Below, piece by piece: positions 29,394 through 38,164 of a stretch of 64,000 bases of DNA (positions within the stretch are counted from its first letter, which is position 1; each line of letters begins with the position of its first letter). The stretch is taken from NCBI RefSeq assembly GCF_003202035.1, contig NZ_QJKC01000006.1, positions 62,001-126,000 of the forward strand, given 5' to 3'. The translations under genes were made by a program, and so were the position numbers. Origin of the DNA: Aquitalea magnusonii (GTDB taxonomy: Bacteria; Pseudomonadota; Gammaproteobacteria; Burkholderiales; Chromobacteriaceae). Under the pieces are notes generated by a model. That model had not been told where the DNA came from and did no database searches. It was given only the letters and a program-made list of their open reading frames with translations.

Positions 29394-30866
29394 ATGGACC
29401 GTTACGCCCCCCTGTTTGATCAGCTGAGCGCCTCGCCCGAGGCGCTGGCCGCCGTGGCCGTGTTGCTGCTGCTCATCGGCATGATGCTGCGCACCCTGCT
29501 GCGTCGCCAGCCCGGCAGCAGCATGCCGCGCCAGCCAGTGCTGCTGCCCGAAGCCGTCATCCGCCAGCCGCCACGCCCGGCCAGCCCGCCGCAGCCTGCT
29601 GCCACGGCCCCTGCCGAAGCGGAAGACAGCGAAGACCAGACACTGTCCTACGAGGTGGACGATCTGGATACGCTGGCAGAAATCGAGGTCTTTCTCGAGT
29701 TCGGCTATCTGGAACAGGCCGCCCTCGCCCTGCGCACCTATGTCGATGGCCCGTCCAGCAATGCACCGGCCCATATCCGCCGCCTGGCCGAACTCTATCT
29801 GCAACTGCACTGGATAGACGACTACAGCGACATGCTGGAGCGCCTGCACGAACGCAGCCTGCTGGATCGCCAGCAACTGAGCGAGGCGGTATTCGCCGGC
29901 CTGCAGCAAGACCCGCAAAACCTGGCACTGCGCGTACTGGCCGAAAGCCGGCTGGGGCTGGGCATCGAGGAGGTCAACCGGCAACTGGGTGATCCGCTGC
30001 CGGCCACCAGCAATGAAGCGCTGCTGCTGCGCACCGTGATGCAAGCCCCCGGCCAGCCGGCCATCAGCGCCGAGGAAGCCGTGCAGCAGGCCAGCCAGCT
30101 GCCACGGGTCCCGCTGCTGGAAGGCGAGGCCGAACTGGCCCCGCTAAGCCAGCGCGAAATCACGCTGCTGACCAGCTTGCTGCCGGCAGAACGCCAGGCA
30201 CGCATCCTGCTGGCCTGCCACCAGCCAGCCGCTGCCCTGCCCGCCCTGCAGCAGCTGGCCAACGCACCGGACGCCGCCCTGGCGCGGCTGATCGACACCC
30301 TGCGCGCCTGCTATATGACACGCAATCTGCCACTGTACTGCCGCTACCTGTGGCAGTTTCATGTCAGCGTGGGCAATTTCGGCCATCAGCTGAAGCAGCA
30401 GCTGCTACAGCTGGGCTGCCAGCTGGGGCAGCACCCGCTGCTGCTGGCACTGGAAGCACAGCCCGACCGGCTGGCACTGGAAGAACTGGGCCGCCGCTTT
30501 GCCTACATCCCGCCGGCCAGCCCCCCGCCGCAGTGGCAAGCGCTGGTGACGGCGAATCACGCGCCATCCAGCAGCACCCCGCTGGACAATGCCCTGAGCG
30601 AAGCCGAGCAGTTCATCGAATTCGGCCAGATCGACATGGCCATCCAGACCCTGGAACTGGCCATTCTCGCCAGCCCGGCCGAGGCCCAGCTGTATCCGCC
30701 GCTATTGAAACTGTACGAACACCTGGGCGACCTGGCCCGCTTCACCTGGCTGGCCCGGCAGATACGCGACCGGCTGGCGACACCGCCGGAGGAAATCACC
30801 GGCATGCTCGGCCGCTTTGTCCAGACCATGCAACAACGCCTCAACCAGCACCGGCTTGCGGCCTGA
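29394..30866 (+). CDS. FimV-like single-pass membrane protein with helical repeats
   Basis: 490 aa of uncertain function. One N-terminal membrane helix (~17-36, VAVLLLLIGMMLRTLL) is followed by a Pro/Ala-rich linker. Two helical-repeat blocks resemble the FimV C-terminal domain: TLAEIEVFLEFGYLEQAALAL (~85-105) and LSEAEQFIEFGQIDMAIQTL (~400-420). FimV-type proteins organise cell poles and type IV pili. The protein begins 12 nt after the ODP gene. The assignment rests on the repeated ExFxEFGxxxxA pattern, not on full-length similarity. Confidence 0.6.
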   Translation: MDRYAPLFDQLSASPEALAAVAVLLLLIGMMLRTLLRRQPGSSMPRQPVLLPEAVIRQPPRPASPPQPAATAPAEAEDSEDQTLSYEVDDLDTLAEIEVFLEFGYLEQAALALRTYVDGPSSNAPAHIRRLAELYLQLHWIDDYSDMLERLHERSLLDRQQLSEAVFAGLQQDPQNLALRVLAESRLGLGIEEVNRQLGDPLPATSNEALLLRTVMQAPGQPAISAEEAVQQASQLPRVPLLEGEAELAPLSQREITLLTSLLPAERQARILLACHQPAAALPALQQLANAPDAALARLIDTLRACYMTRNLPLYCRYLWQFHVSVGNFGHQLKQQLLQLGCQLGQHPLLLALEAQPDRLALEELGRRFAYIPPASPPPQWQALVTANHAPSSSTPLDNALSEAEQFIEFGQIDMAIQTLELAILASPAEAQLYPPLLKLYEHLGDLARFTWLARQIRDRLATPPEEITGMLGRFVQTMQQRLNQHRLAA

Positions 30867-30877
30867 GAAACCGGATC

Positions 30878-32293
30878 ATGATGCTCAGCAACGCACCCCA
30901 ACAACAGCTCATCACCGTCATGCCGGTGGGCATGGACCCGCGCAAGCTGTCGGTGTTCCGCATGGCCTTTCGCATGCACCACTCGCACCAGCTGTACCAG
31001 TTGCTGGACGAAGCCCCCGGCCATGTGCCGGACCTGGCCATTGTCGATGTCGACAGCGTGGACGGCTGGAATGCCTGGCATGACTTCCGTGCCAGCCACC
31101 CCGATCTGCCGGCCCTGATTGTCACCACCACCCCGCCGCAGGCCGGCGAAGCGCCGGCCGCGGTACTGCGCAAGCCGGTGCGCATCGAAACCCTGTTCCC
31201 GCAAATGCGCGAACTGCTGGCCCATGAGCGCGCCCCCGCCATCCGGCTCGGCACGACCATGCCGCAGCCGTCCGCCACCGTCACCGTGCCAGCCACCGTG
31301 ACGCTGCCGGCCAGTGCGGCCAGTGCTGCCGGCGACCACAGCGCAGCTGCCGCCTATGTGGCCAGCGTGGCGCCAACGCTGGACCAGGTGATTACCCAGT
31401 CACAACAGGCGCACCGTGCCGCCACGGCCGCCCAGCAACACCAGCAAGACCCGGCCCCGTCCGATCTGCCACAGCTGATGGACCTGCCGGAACCCGTCGC
31501 GGAAGCCGTGCCTGGCGCCCCCGCCGCCGCGGCCACGGTGGTACGCAGCATGCTGCCCGCCGCACAGAGCGCAGCGGCCAGCGCCGGAGGCAGGATCAGC
31601 GTCGAACGCTTCGACCCCAGCGCCGGCCTGTTCGGCCTGGTGGCGCGCCTGCTGCGCCAGCGCACGGCCGCCGTGGTCCGGGTGCGCGAAGTGCCGGTAC
31701 TGGTCTTGCTGCCGGCACAGGACAAGGCGCTGCTGCTGCAGCCACTGGAAACCCTGCAGCCGCTGTGCAGCGTCCCCAGCCACGAAGTGGACCAGCAGCC
31801 CTATGGCAATAGCCCGGTCAGCGCCGTGCAGCAGGAAATCCGGCCGCAAACCCTGGCCTGGCAGCTGGCCATCTGGACCTGCCGCGGCCGGCTGATGCGC
31901 GGCATCGCCGCCGACACTCCGCTGCGGCTGCGGTACTGGCCCAACCTGACCCGGCTGCCGCCCATTCCGGAGGCCATGCGCATCACCGCTTTTCTGACCC
32001 GTACCCCAGTCAACCTGAAGCTGATCACCCGCCTGCTCAAAGTGCCGCCGGCAGATCTGTTCAATTATCTGGCAGCAGCCTACGGCATCGGCATTCTCGA
32101 CCTGCCCAGCCGCAGCCCGCAGCTGTCGGTCATCTCCTCCGAACCGGTACGTCCCGCCAGCAAAGCAGAAACCGTGGCAGCTCCCGGCCGGCCGCAAGAC
32201 AGCAGCCCCGCCCCGGCCAGCAGCCCGGCCAAACCGGTGCAGGGCGGCGGCAGATTGCTGTCGCGCCTGCTGAAAAAGGTCATTGGCCTGTAA
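30878..32293 (+). CDS. Receiver-like N-terminal domain protein of unknown function
   Basis: 471 aa. The first ~120 residues (TVMPVGMDPRKLSVFRMAF, DLAIVDVDSVDGW, ALIVTTTPPQAGEAPAAVLRKPVRIETLF) have the order of a response-regulator receiver, with an Asp-containing strand and a Lys before Pro (RKPV), but the acidic pocket looks degenerate. A ~130-residue Ala/Pro/Gln-rich linker follows. The C-terminal part (~240-400) is globular, ending in a region (LTRTPVNLKLITRLLKVPPADL) that could be a small helical domain. The start at 30878 is just after the FimV-like gene (11 nt). It is part of the same apparent operon. Confidence 0.55.
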   Translation: MMLSNAPQQQLITVMPVGMDPRKLSVFRMAFRMHHSHQLYQLLDEAPGHVPDLAIVDVDSVDGWNAWHDFRASHPDLPALIVTTTPPQAGEAPAAVLRKPVRIETLFPQMRELLAHERAPAIRLGTTMPQPSATVTVPATVTLPASAASAAGDHSAAAAYVASVAPTLDQVITQSQQAHRAATAAQQHQQDPAPSDLPQLMDLPEPVAEAVPGAPAAAATVVRSMLPAAQSAAASAGGRISVERFDPSAGLFGLVARLLRQRTAAVVRVREVPVLVLLPAQDKALLLQPLETLQPLCSVPSHEVDQQPYGNSPVSAVQQEIRPQTLAWQLAIWTCRGRLMRGIAADTPLRLRYWPNLTRLPPIPEAMRITAFLTRTPVNLKLITRLLKVPPADLFNYLAAAYGIGILDLPSRSPQLSVISSEPVRPASKAETVAAPGRPQDSSPAPASSPAKPVQGGGRLLSRLLKKVIGL

Positions 32294-32311
32294 CCAGGAA
32301 TACGGAACCCC

Positions 32312-32854
32312 ATGCGCGCTTACGATAACAAGATCATCTTCGCCGGCCCGGTTGGCGCCGGCAAAACCACGGCCATCGGCGCCATCAGCGATATCGCGCC
32401 GGTGACCACCGATGCCCGCGCCTCCGACATGACGCTGAACCGCAAGGACACCACCACGGTGGCACTGGACTACGGCGTGCTGATGCTGGACGAGGCCACC
32501 AAGGTGCATTTGTACGGCACGCCGGGACAGGAACGCTTCGACTTCATGTGGGACATCCTCAGCCAGGGCGGCATCGGCCTGATCCTGCTGCTGGACAATA
32601 CCCGCAGCAATCCGGTAAAGGATTTGCAGTTTTTCCTCAATGCCTTTCGCGACATGCTCAAGGCGGCACCACTGGTGATCGGCGTCACCAAGACCGATCT
32701 GCGCGCCACCCCCAGCATTGAAACCTATGCCGCGCTGCTGGAAAAATTCGACATGCGCCCACCCATTTTCGAAATCGATGCCCGCTCGCGCGAGGACGTG
32801 AAAAAGCTGGTACTGGCCTTGCTGTTCTCCATCGACCCCGGGCTGGAAAGCTGA
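32312..32854 (+). CDS. Small Ras-like GTPase (COG2229/MglA-like)
   Basis: 180 aa. P-loop GPVGAGKTT (12-20), switch-2 G3 motif YGTPGQERFDFMW (68-80) and the guanine-specificity motif TKTD (126-129) are all intact, so GTP binding is likely. Bacterial GTPases of this kind usually pair with Roadblock proteins (MglA-MglB in polarity of Myxococcus; CvnD-CvnB in Streptomyces conservons). Here two Roadblock-like genes follow directly (2 nt and ~50 nt gaps). No membrane anchor is visible. Confidence 0.88.
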   Translation: MRAYDNKIIFAGPVGAGKTTAIGAISDIAPVTTDARASDMTLNRKDTTTVALDYGVLMLDEATKVHLYGTPGQERFDFMWDILSQGGIGLILLLDNTRSNPVKDLQFFLNAFRDMLKAAPLVIGVTKTDLRATPSIETYAALLEKFDMRPPIFEIDARSREDVKKLVLALLFSIDPGLES

Positions 32855-32856
32855 TC

Positions 32857-33489
32857 ATGTCCGACCACCTTTCGCTCAAGGACACGCTCTACCCCATCGC
32901 CAGCCCCGCCGGTGCCTACTATGCCGTATCCAGCCCGGAGCAGGACGCCGCGCGGGTACTGCTGACCCAGATCCTGCGGCTGGGCCACTCCGTACCGCTG
33001 ACCGAGGCCCTGCTGGAAGAATGGAGCGGCAACGACCTGGGCAAGGGACTGGAAACACTGTACCGCTTGCAGCGGCTGGAGTTCGTGCACGGCACCGAAC
33101 AGCCGCGCCCGCCACTGGCCATCAATCTGGAAAGCCAGCTGCCCACGCTGCTGGCGGCGCTGTCCGGCAACGGCCGCGCCCTGCTGGCCGACGACAACGG
33201 CCTGTATTACGCCACTGCCGGCTTTCACCACGAATCGGCCGAGGAAATCGCCGCGCTGGCCGGCGACATCATTTCGCTGAGCCGCCGCCACGCCCTGCTG
33301 CTGAAAAACAATCTCAATATCAGCAACCTGGCCTGGGCCATCAGCAATCCGGCCGGCCACAGCGAGCTGGCGTTTTACCCGCTGCATGTCGGGCAGCAAT
33401 CCTTCGTGCTGGTGATCGGTGGCACCCCTCGCCTGCAAGACGAACATTTCGTGACGCTGATCGAGCTCCTCAGTCGTCGTTACGCTTGA
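32857..33489 (+). CDS. Roadblock-like/unknown protein between GTPase and Roadblock genes
   Basis: 210 aa, no firm family. The C-terminal ~100 residues (RALLADDNGLYYATAGFHHE, then ELAFYPLHVGQQSFVLVIGG) follow the strand-helix pattern of a Roadblock/LC7 domain. The N-terminal ~90 residues are mostly helical and may be a winged-helix-like piece. It starts 2 nt after the GTPase stop. By position it may be the second half of a Roadblock heterodimer acting on the GTPase; this is inference. Confidence 0.55.
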   Translation: MSDHLSLKDTLYPIASPAGAYYAVSSPEQDAARVLLTQILRLGHSVPLTEALLEEWSGNDLGKGLETLYRLQRLEFVHGTEQPRPPLAINLESQLPTLLAALSGNGRALLADDNGLYYATAGFHHESAEEIAALAGDIISLSRRHALLLKNNLNISNLAWAISNPAGHSELAFYPLHVGQQSFVLVIGGTPRLQDEHFVTLIELLSRRYA

Positions 33490-33538
33490 ACAAGAAGCAG
33501 CCCGCCGCGCGGGCCAAGAATACCCACTGGAGAAAACC

Positions 33539-33901
33539 ATGCGTGAACAGATGCTCAAGTCCATCCTGAGTGACCTCAACGGCGCATCAGCCGATATCGA
33601 AGCGTCGGCCATCATTTCATCCGACGGCCTGACCATGGCCGCCCTGCTGCCGCAGGATGTGGACGAAGACCGGGTGGGCGCCATGGCTGCCGCCATGCTG
33701 TCACTGGGTGAACGCACCGCCAAGGAACTGGCCCGCGGCGAACTGGAACAGGTGATGGTAAAGGGTGACAACGGCTACATCCTGATGAGCTATGCCGGCC
33801 GCGATGCCGTGCTCACGGTGATTGCCCGCCGCGAAGCCAAGCTGGGGCTGATTTTCCTCGATGCCAAGCGCGCCGCGCGCAATATTGCCGAAATCCTCTA
33901 G
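33539..33901 (+). CDS. Roadblock/LC7-domain protein (MglB-like)
   Basis: 120 aa, a single Roadblock/LC7 domain: MLKSILSDLNGASADIEASA, IISSDGLTMAALLP, LSLGERTAKELARGELEQV and the last strand LTVIARREAKLGLIFLDAK. Such proteins dimerise and act as GTPase-activating partners for MglA-type GTPases. It is the last gene of the module. Confidence 0.9.
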   Translation: MREQMLKSILSDLNGASADIEASAIISSDGLTMAALLPQDVDEDRVGAMAAAMLSLGERTAKELARGELEQVMVKGDNGYILMSYAGRDAVLTVIARREAKLGLIFLDAKRAARNIAEIL

Positions 33902-33920
33902 CCCCCGGCCGCCAAGCCAG

Positions 33921-33954
33921 CCGGACAGTGACGTGCATGGGCGCCACTGTCCGG
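33921..33954 (+). terminator. Inverted repeat after the GTPase/Roadblock module
   Basis: CCGGACAGTG (33921-33930) and CACTGTCCGG (33945-33954) form a perfect 10-bp stem with a 14-nt loop, 19 nt after the last stop. No U-tract follows, so it may be a transcript-end stabiliser rather than an intrinsic terminator. Confidence 0.5.
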
Positions 33955-34143
33955 ATCTGCACCATTCTCACTCCTGTACACGCACCACGCCGGCCCCCTG
34001 GCGTCAAAACGGTGCAGCCTGCCATACCCAGGCTTTCAATTACGCCTGCCGTAAGCAATAACTAATCAATCACACCATGCGCAGGCGCCACGGCACCCCC
34101 TGATTTCAACCATCTGGCGCAACAGTGGCAGGCCACGCTGACA

Positions 34144-34157
34144 GGCACGCTTATTGC
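34144..34157 (+). promoter_or_regulatory. Sigma-54 (-24/-12) promoter of the Anbu operon
   Basis: GGCACG-CTTA-TTGC (34144-34157) matches the sigma-54 consensus TGGCACG-N4-TTGCA at every core position; GG and GC are 10 nt apart. The expected transcription start is ~12 nt downstream, giving a leader of about 26 nt before the ATG at 34195. Possible NtrC-like half-sites TGCACCA (33958-33964) and GGTGCA (34011-34016) lie 130-190 bp upstream. Anbu operons are reported as responsive to nitrogen limitation, which fits. Confidence 0.7.
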
Positions 34158-34194
34158 CTAGTGTTCAGTACAAGCCACCAAGGGGGAATGCGCG

Positions 34195-35640
34195 ATGCAC
34201 CAGATCACACCGCTGGACCACACCCACTACGACGAGATGCTGGCTGCCGGACAGCAAGTCCGACCGTCCTACCAGCATTTTGCCAGCTGGCTGAACCAGG
34301 CAACGCCAGACTGGCTGCGCAACAAGCAGGCCGAGGCCGACACCCTGTTCCGCCGCGTCGGCATCACCTTTGCCGTGTACGGCGACGAAAGCGGGGCCGA
34401 ACGGCTGATTCCTTTCGATACCATTCCCCGCATCATTTCCGCGGCCGAATGGAAAACCCTGGAAGCCGGCTGCATCCAGCGTGTCACCGCGCTCAACCGC
34501 TTCCTGCACGACATCTACCACGAGCAGGACATCCTCAAGGCCGGCATCATTCCGGCAGAGCAGATCCTCACCAATGCCGGCTACCAGCTGGCCATGCAGG
34601 GCATAGACCTGCCACGCCAGGTGTACGCCCATATCGCCGGGGTGGACATCATCCGTCACAGCGATGGCGGCTTTTACGTGCTGGAAGACAATCTGCGCAC
34701 CCCTTCCGGCGTCAGCTACATGCTGGAAAACCGCAAGATGATGATGCGGCTGTTCCCCGAGCTGTTTGCCAGCCACGACATCACCCCGGTCGAGCATTAC
34801 CCCAATATGTTGCTGGACACCCTGCGCGCCGTGGCGCCGGCCGAGGTGGACAACCCCACCGTGGTGGTGCTCACCCCCGGCCAGTACAACAGCGCCTATT
34901 TCGAGCACGCCTTCCTCGCCAGCCAGATGGGAGTGGAACTGGTGGAGGGGCAGGACCTGTTCGTGAAAAACGGCCATGTCTACATGCGCACCACCTCCGG
35001 CCCGCAGCGGGTGGATGTGATCTACCGCCGGCTGGACGATGCCTATCTCGACCCGCTGGCCTTCAATGCCGGCTCCATGCTGGGCGTGCCGGGGCTGATG
35101 TCGGTATACCGCGAAGGCCGCGTCACGGTATGCAATGCCGTGGGCACCGGCGTGGCGGACGACAAGTCCATCTACCCCTACGTGCCGGACATGATCCGCT
35201 TTTATCTGGGCGAGGAACCCATCCTGCACAATGTGCCCACCTGGCAGCTGCGCAAGCCGGAGGATCTGGCCTATGTGCTGGAACATCTGCCCGAACTGGT
35301 GGTGAAGGAAGTGCACGGTGCCGGCGGCTACGGCATGCTGGTCGGCCCGGCCGCCACCCAGGCCGAAATCGACGCCTATCGCCTGCGCATTCTGGAAGAC
35401 CCGGCCAATTTCATCGCCCAGCCCACCTTGTCCTTGTCCACCTGCCCCACTTTTGTCGAGGCCGGCATTGCACCGCGCCATATCGACCTGCGTCCCTTCG
35501 TGCTGTCCGGCAAGAAAGTGCAGCTGGTGGCCGGCGGCCTCACCCGCGTGGCCCTGCGCGAAGGTTCGCTGGTGGTCAATTCGTCGCAGGGCGGCGGCAC
35601 CAAGGACACCTGGATTCTCAAGGAGGACATCACATGCTGA
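34195..35640 (+). CDS. Circularly permuted ATP-grasp protein of the Anbu operon
   Basis: 481 aa of the CP-ATP-grasp family (formerly DUF404/COG2308), predicted to form peptide or amide bonds using ATP. Family features: PFDTIPRIISAAEW, RVTALNRFLHDIYHEQDIL, FYVLEDNLRTPSGVSYMLEN, and the C-terminal LVVKEVHGAGGYGMLVGP, which resembles the ATP-grasp Gly-rich loop. The product and substrate are not known. Its stop overlaps the next start by 7 nt. GGGGGAATG lies before the ATG. Confidence 0.92.
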   Translation: MHQITPLDHTHYDEMLAAGQQVRPSYQHFASWLNQATPDWLRNKQAEADTLFRRVGITFAVYGDESGAERLIPFDTIPRIISAAEWKTLEAGCIQRVTALNRFLHDIYHEQDILKAGIIPAEQILTNAGYQLAMQGIDLPRQVYAHIAGVDIIRHSDGGFYVLEDNLRTPSGVSYMLENRKMMMRLFPELFASHDITPVEHYPNMLLDTLRAVAPAEVDNPTVVVLTPGQYNSAYFEHAFLASQMGVELVEGQDLFVKNGHVYMRTTSGPQRVDVIYRRLDDAYLDPLAFNAGSMLGVPGLMSVYREGRVTVCNAVGTGVADDKSIYPYVPDMIRFYLGEEPILHNVPTWQLRKPEDLAYVLEHLPELVVKEVHGAGGYGMLVGPAATQAEIDAYRLRILEDPANFIAQPTLSLSTCPTFVEAGIAPRHIDLRPFVLSGKKVQLVAGGLTRVALREGSLVVNSSQGGGTKDTWILKEDITC

Positions 35641-36566
35641 GCCGAATGGCAGGGTGCCTGTACTGGATGGCACGCAATATGGAACGCGCCGAAAACACCG
35701 CGCGCTTGCTGGATGTCAGCCTGCAGATGTCTTTGCTGCATGCTTCGTCGCAGGACGACCTGCTGGTGCCGCTGGATGTCACCGGCAGCACCGCCGACTT
35801 TCTGCAGCGCCACCACACTCCCACGCCGCAAGCCGTGCTGCACTATCTGGCACTGGACAGCGAGAACCCCGGCAGCATTTACAACTGCATGCGTAATGCG
35901 CGGGAAAACGCCCATGTGGTGCGGGTGAAAATCACCACCGAGATGTGGGAGCAGGTGAACGGCACCTGGCTGGAAATGCGTGAATGGCATGCCCGCGGTC
36001 TGGATACCCGCAGCGCCTCCACCTTTCTTGAATGGGTGCGCGAACGCTCGCACCTGTTCCGTGGCGCGGGTTACGGCACCATGTTGCGCAACGACACCTT
36101 CCACTTCTCCCGCCTGGGCACCTTCATCGAACGCGCCGACAACACCGCGCGCATCCTCAATGTGAAAACCAAGCAGATCAGCGACAACGAGCCGGAAGCG
36201 GAAAACATCCTCGACTACTACCAGTGGGCGGCACTGCTGCGCTCGGTGTCCGGCTTTGAAGCCTACCGCGACATCTACCGCGACAGCGTCACGCCAGAGC
36301 GGGTAGCCGAGCTGCTGATCCTGCGCCATGACATGCCGCGCAGCCTGCGCGCCTGCTTTGCCGAAATCAACAAGGTGCTGGCGCGCATCGAAGGCCAGGC
36401 CGGCCGTGCCGCCCGGCGCCGCGCCAGCGAAATCCAGGCGCGGCTCACCTACAGCAGCATCGAGGACATCTTTGCCGATGGGCTGGAGCAAACCCTGGAC
36501 AGCCTGATCGACGACATCAATCTGCTGGGCAAACTGATTCACCACAGCTATCTGGAAACCGCCTGA
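35634..36566 (+). CDS. Alpha-E domain protein (DUF403)
   Basis: 310 aa, the all-helical alpha-E family that nearly always follows the permuted ATP-grasp gene. It starts MLSRMAGCLYWMARNMERAENTARLLDV, typical of the family; AGGAGG is 7 nt upstream. SFFLEWVRER-like and FHFSRLGTFIERADNTARILNVK blocks repeat the ERAENTAR pattern. The reading frame is open far upstream, but that part is a shadow of the ATP-grasp gene. Biochemical function is unknown; it is thought to act with the ATP-grasp enzyme. Confidence 0.92.
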   Translation: MLSRMAGCLYWMARNMERAENTARLLDVSLQMSLLHASSQDDLLVPLDVTGSTADFLQRHHTPTPQAVLHYLALDSENPGSIYNCMRNARENAHVVRVKITTEMWEQVNGTWLEMREWHARGLDTRSASTFLEWVRERSHLFRGAGYGTMLRNDTFHFSRLGTFIERADNTARILNVKTKQISDNEPEAENILDYYQWAALLRSVSGFEAYRDIYRDSVTPERVAELLILRHDMPRSLRACFAEINKVLARIEGQAGRAARRRASEIQARLTYSSIEDIFADGLEQTLDSLIDDINLLGKLIHHSYLETA

Positions 36567-36593
36567 TCGCAGGCACTGCCAAAGGATATGGTC

Positions 36594-37382
36594 ATGAGAC
36601 TCGCCATCAGTCATGAAACGCTGTACCGCTACGACAGCCCGGTGCGTCACAGCACCCAGTATCTGCGCCTGACCCCGCAGGGCGGCAATGGCCTGCGCAT
36701 TCTGGACTGGCAGCTGGAATTGCCGGAATCGGCCCATCGCAGTACCGACAGCTACGGCAACATCCTGCATGTCCTCACCCTGGACTACCCGCACCAGGAA
36801 ATCCGCATCAAGGTCAGCGGCACGGTGGAAACCGAAGATACCGCACCGGTGTGCGACACCCTGCCGCCGCTGTTTTTCCTGCGTCAGACCGAGCTGACCA
36901 CCCCGGACGCAGCACTGCGCCAGTTTGCTGCCGGCTATCGCCAGCCCACCCCCAGCCTGAGCCAGCTGCAAAGCCTGGTCGAGGGCATACGCGAACGCAT
37001 GCCCTTCCTGCCCGGCGAAACCCAGAGCCATACCCCGGCGGCCGATGCCTTTGCCAAAGGTGCCGGCGTGTGCCAGGACCATACCCACGTCTTTCTCAGC
37101 TGCGCCCGCCAGCTGGGCATTCCGGCACGCTATGTCAGTGGCTATGTCTATTCGCCGGCCCATGCGGCCGACCATGTTTCCAGCCATGCCTGGGCCGAAG
37201 CCTGGGTCGACGGCGCCTGGCACAGTTTCGACGTGGCCAATGCGGTGGCCGCCAACGAGCATCACCTCAAGCTGGCCATCGGCATGGACTATCTGGATGC
37301 CTGCCCGGTGCGCGGCGTCCGCTTTGGCGGCGGCACCGAAAGCATGACGGCGCAGGCGCGCGTCTGGCTGGACGGACAGTAA
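36594..37382 (+). CDS. Transglutaminase-like cysteine peptidase family protein
   Basis: 262 aa. An N-terminal beta domain (MRLAISHETLYRYDSPVRHS) precedes a transglutaminase-like core with Cys in GAGVCQDHTHVFLSCAR, His in SSHAWAEAWVDG and Asp in WHSFDVANAV, a complete catalytic triad. Cytoplasmic members in Anbu operons are predicted to cleave or form isopeptide-like bonds. I chose ATG 36594 over 36588 because AAAGGAT is too close to the first ATG. Confidence 0.9.
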   Translation: MRLAISHETLYRYDSPVRHSTQYLRLTPQGGNGLRILDWQLELPESAHRSTDSYGNILHVLTLDYPHQEIRIKVSGTVETEDTAPVCDTLPPLFFLRQTELTTPDAALRQFAAGYRQPTPSLSQLQSLVEGIRERMPFLPGETQSHTPAADAFAKGAGVCQDHTHVFLSCARQLGIPARYVSGYVYSPAHAADHVSSHAWAEAWVDGAWHSFDVANAVAANEHHLKLAIGMDYLDACPVRGVRFGGGTESMTAQARVWLDGQ

Positions 37383-37429
37383 CAAGCCGGCTAGATTGCT
37401 GTTAACTCCACCACACAAGTAGCTGCATC

Positions 37430-38164
37430 ATGACTTACTGCGTCGCCATGAATCTGGCATCCGGCATGCTGTTCGCCTCGGACTCCCGCACCAACGCCGG
37501 GGTGGACCATGTCTCCACCTTTCGTAAAATGCAGTTCTTCCAGCAGCCGGACGAGCGGCTGCTGGTGCTGCTGTCTGCCGGCAACCTGGCCACCACCCAG
37601 AGCGTGGTCAGCCTGCTGCGCCAGCGCGCCAGCGCCGGGCGGGACGAGCGCAACATCCTCAATGTCCCCTCCATGTACGACGCCGCCTGCCTGGTGGGCG
37701 ACACCCTGCGCGAAATCGCCGAACGCGACGGCCCGGCGCTGAGCCAGTCCAAGATCGAAGTCGGCTGTTCCTTCCTGCTGGGCGGGCAGATCCGCGGCGA
37801 AGCGCCACGGTTGTTCAATATCTACCCGCAGGGCAACTTCATCGAAGCCACCCAGGACACGCCCTACTTCCAGATCGGCGAAGCCAAATACGGCAAGCCC
37901 ATCATCGACCGCGTGGTCAACTACCACACCCCGGTGGAGGACGCTGCCAAATGTGCCTTGATCAGCTTTGACTCCACCATGAAGAGCAATCTGTCGGTCG
38001 GCCTGCCCATCGACATGCTGGTGTATGACAAGGACGACTTCGGCCCCGGCATCCACCAGCGCATCACCGAGCACGACCCCTACTTCCAGCAATTGCACAC
38101 CGGCTGGGGCCAGGCCTTGCGCGAAGCCTTCGCCGCCCTGCCGCCCATGCGCTGGAAGGAATGA
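37430..38164 (+). CDS. Anbu proteasome-like peptidase
   Basis: 244 aa of Anbu, the bacterial proteasome-related N-terminal nucleophile hydrolase. It starts MTYCVAMNLASGMLFASDSRTNAGVDH, exposing Thr2 as the putative nucleophile after Met removal; SDSRTNAGVDHVSTFRKM contains the conserved Asp and Lys. The other three operon genes directly upstream are its standard partners. Anbu forms open-ring assemblies rather than a closed 20S barrel, and its natural substrate is unknown. 47-nt gap from the transglutaminase gene. Confidence 0.94.
   Translation: MTYCVAMNLASGMLFASDSRTNAGVDHVSTFRKMQFFQQPDERLLVLLSAGNLATTQSVVSLLRQRASAGRDERNILNVPSMYDAACLVGDTLREIAERDGPALSQSKIEVGCSFLLGGQIRGEAPRLFNIYPQGNFIEATQDTPYFQIGEAKYGKPIIDRVVNYHTPVEDAAKCALISFDSTMKSNLSVGLPIDMLVYDKDDFGPGIHQRITEHDPYFQQLHTGWGQALREAFAALPPMRWKE

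Noticed and set aside
34125-35633. Upstream extension of the alpha-E gene frame
   Set aside because: The region is the out-of-frame shadow of the ATP-grasp gene; the alpha-E family start and an AGGAGG site are at 35634.
35376-37418. 680-codon open frame antisense to the Anbu operon
   Set aside because: Opposite three conserved genes, no recognisable motif, no Shine-Dalgarno.
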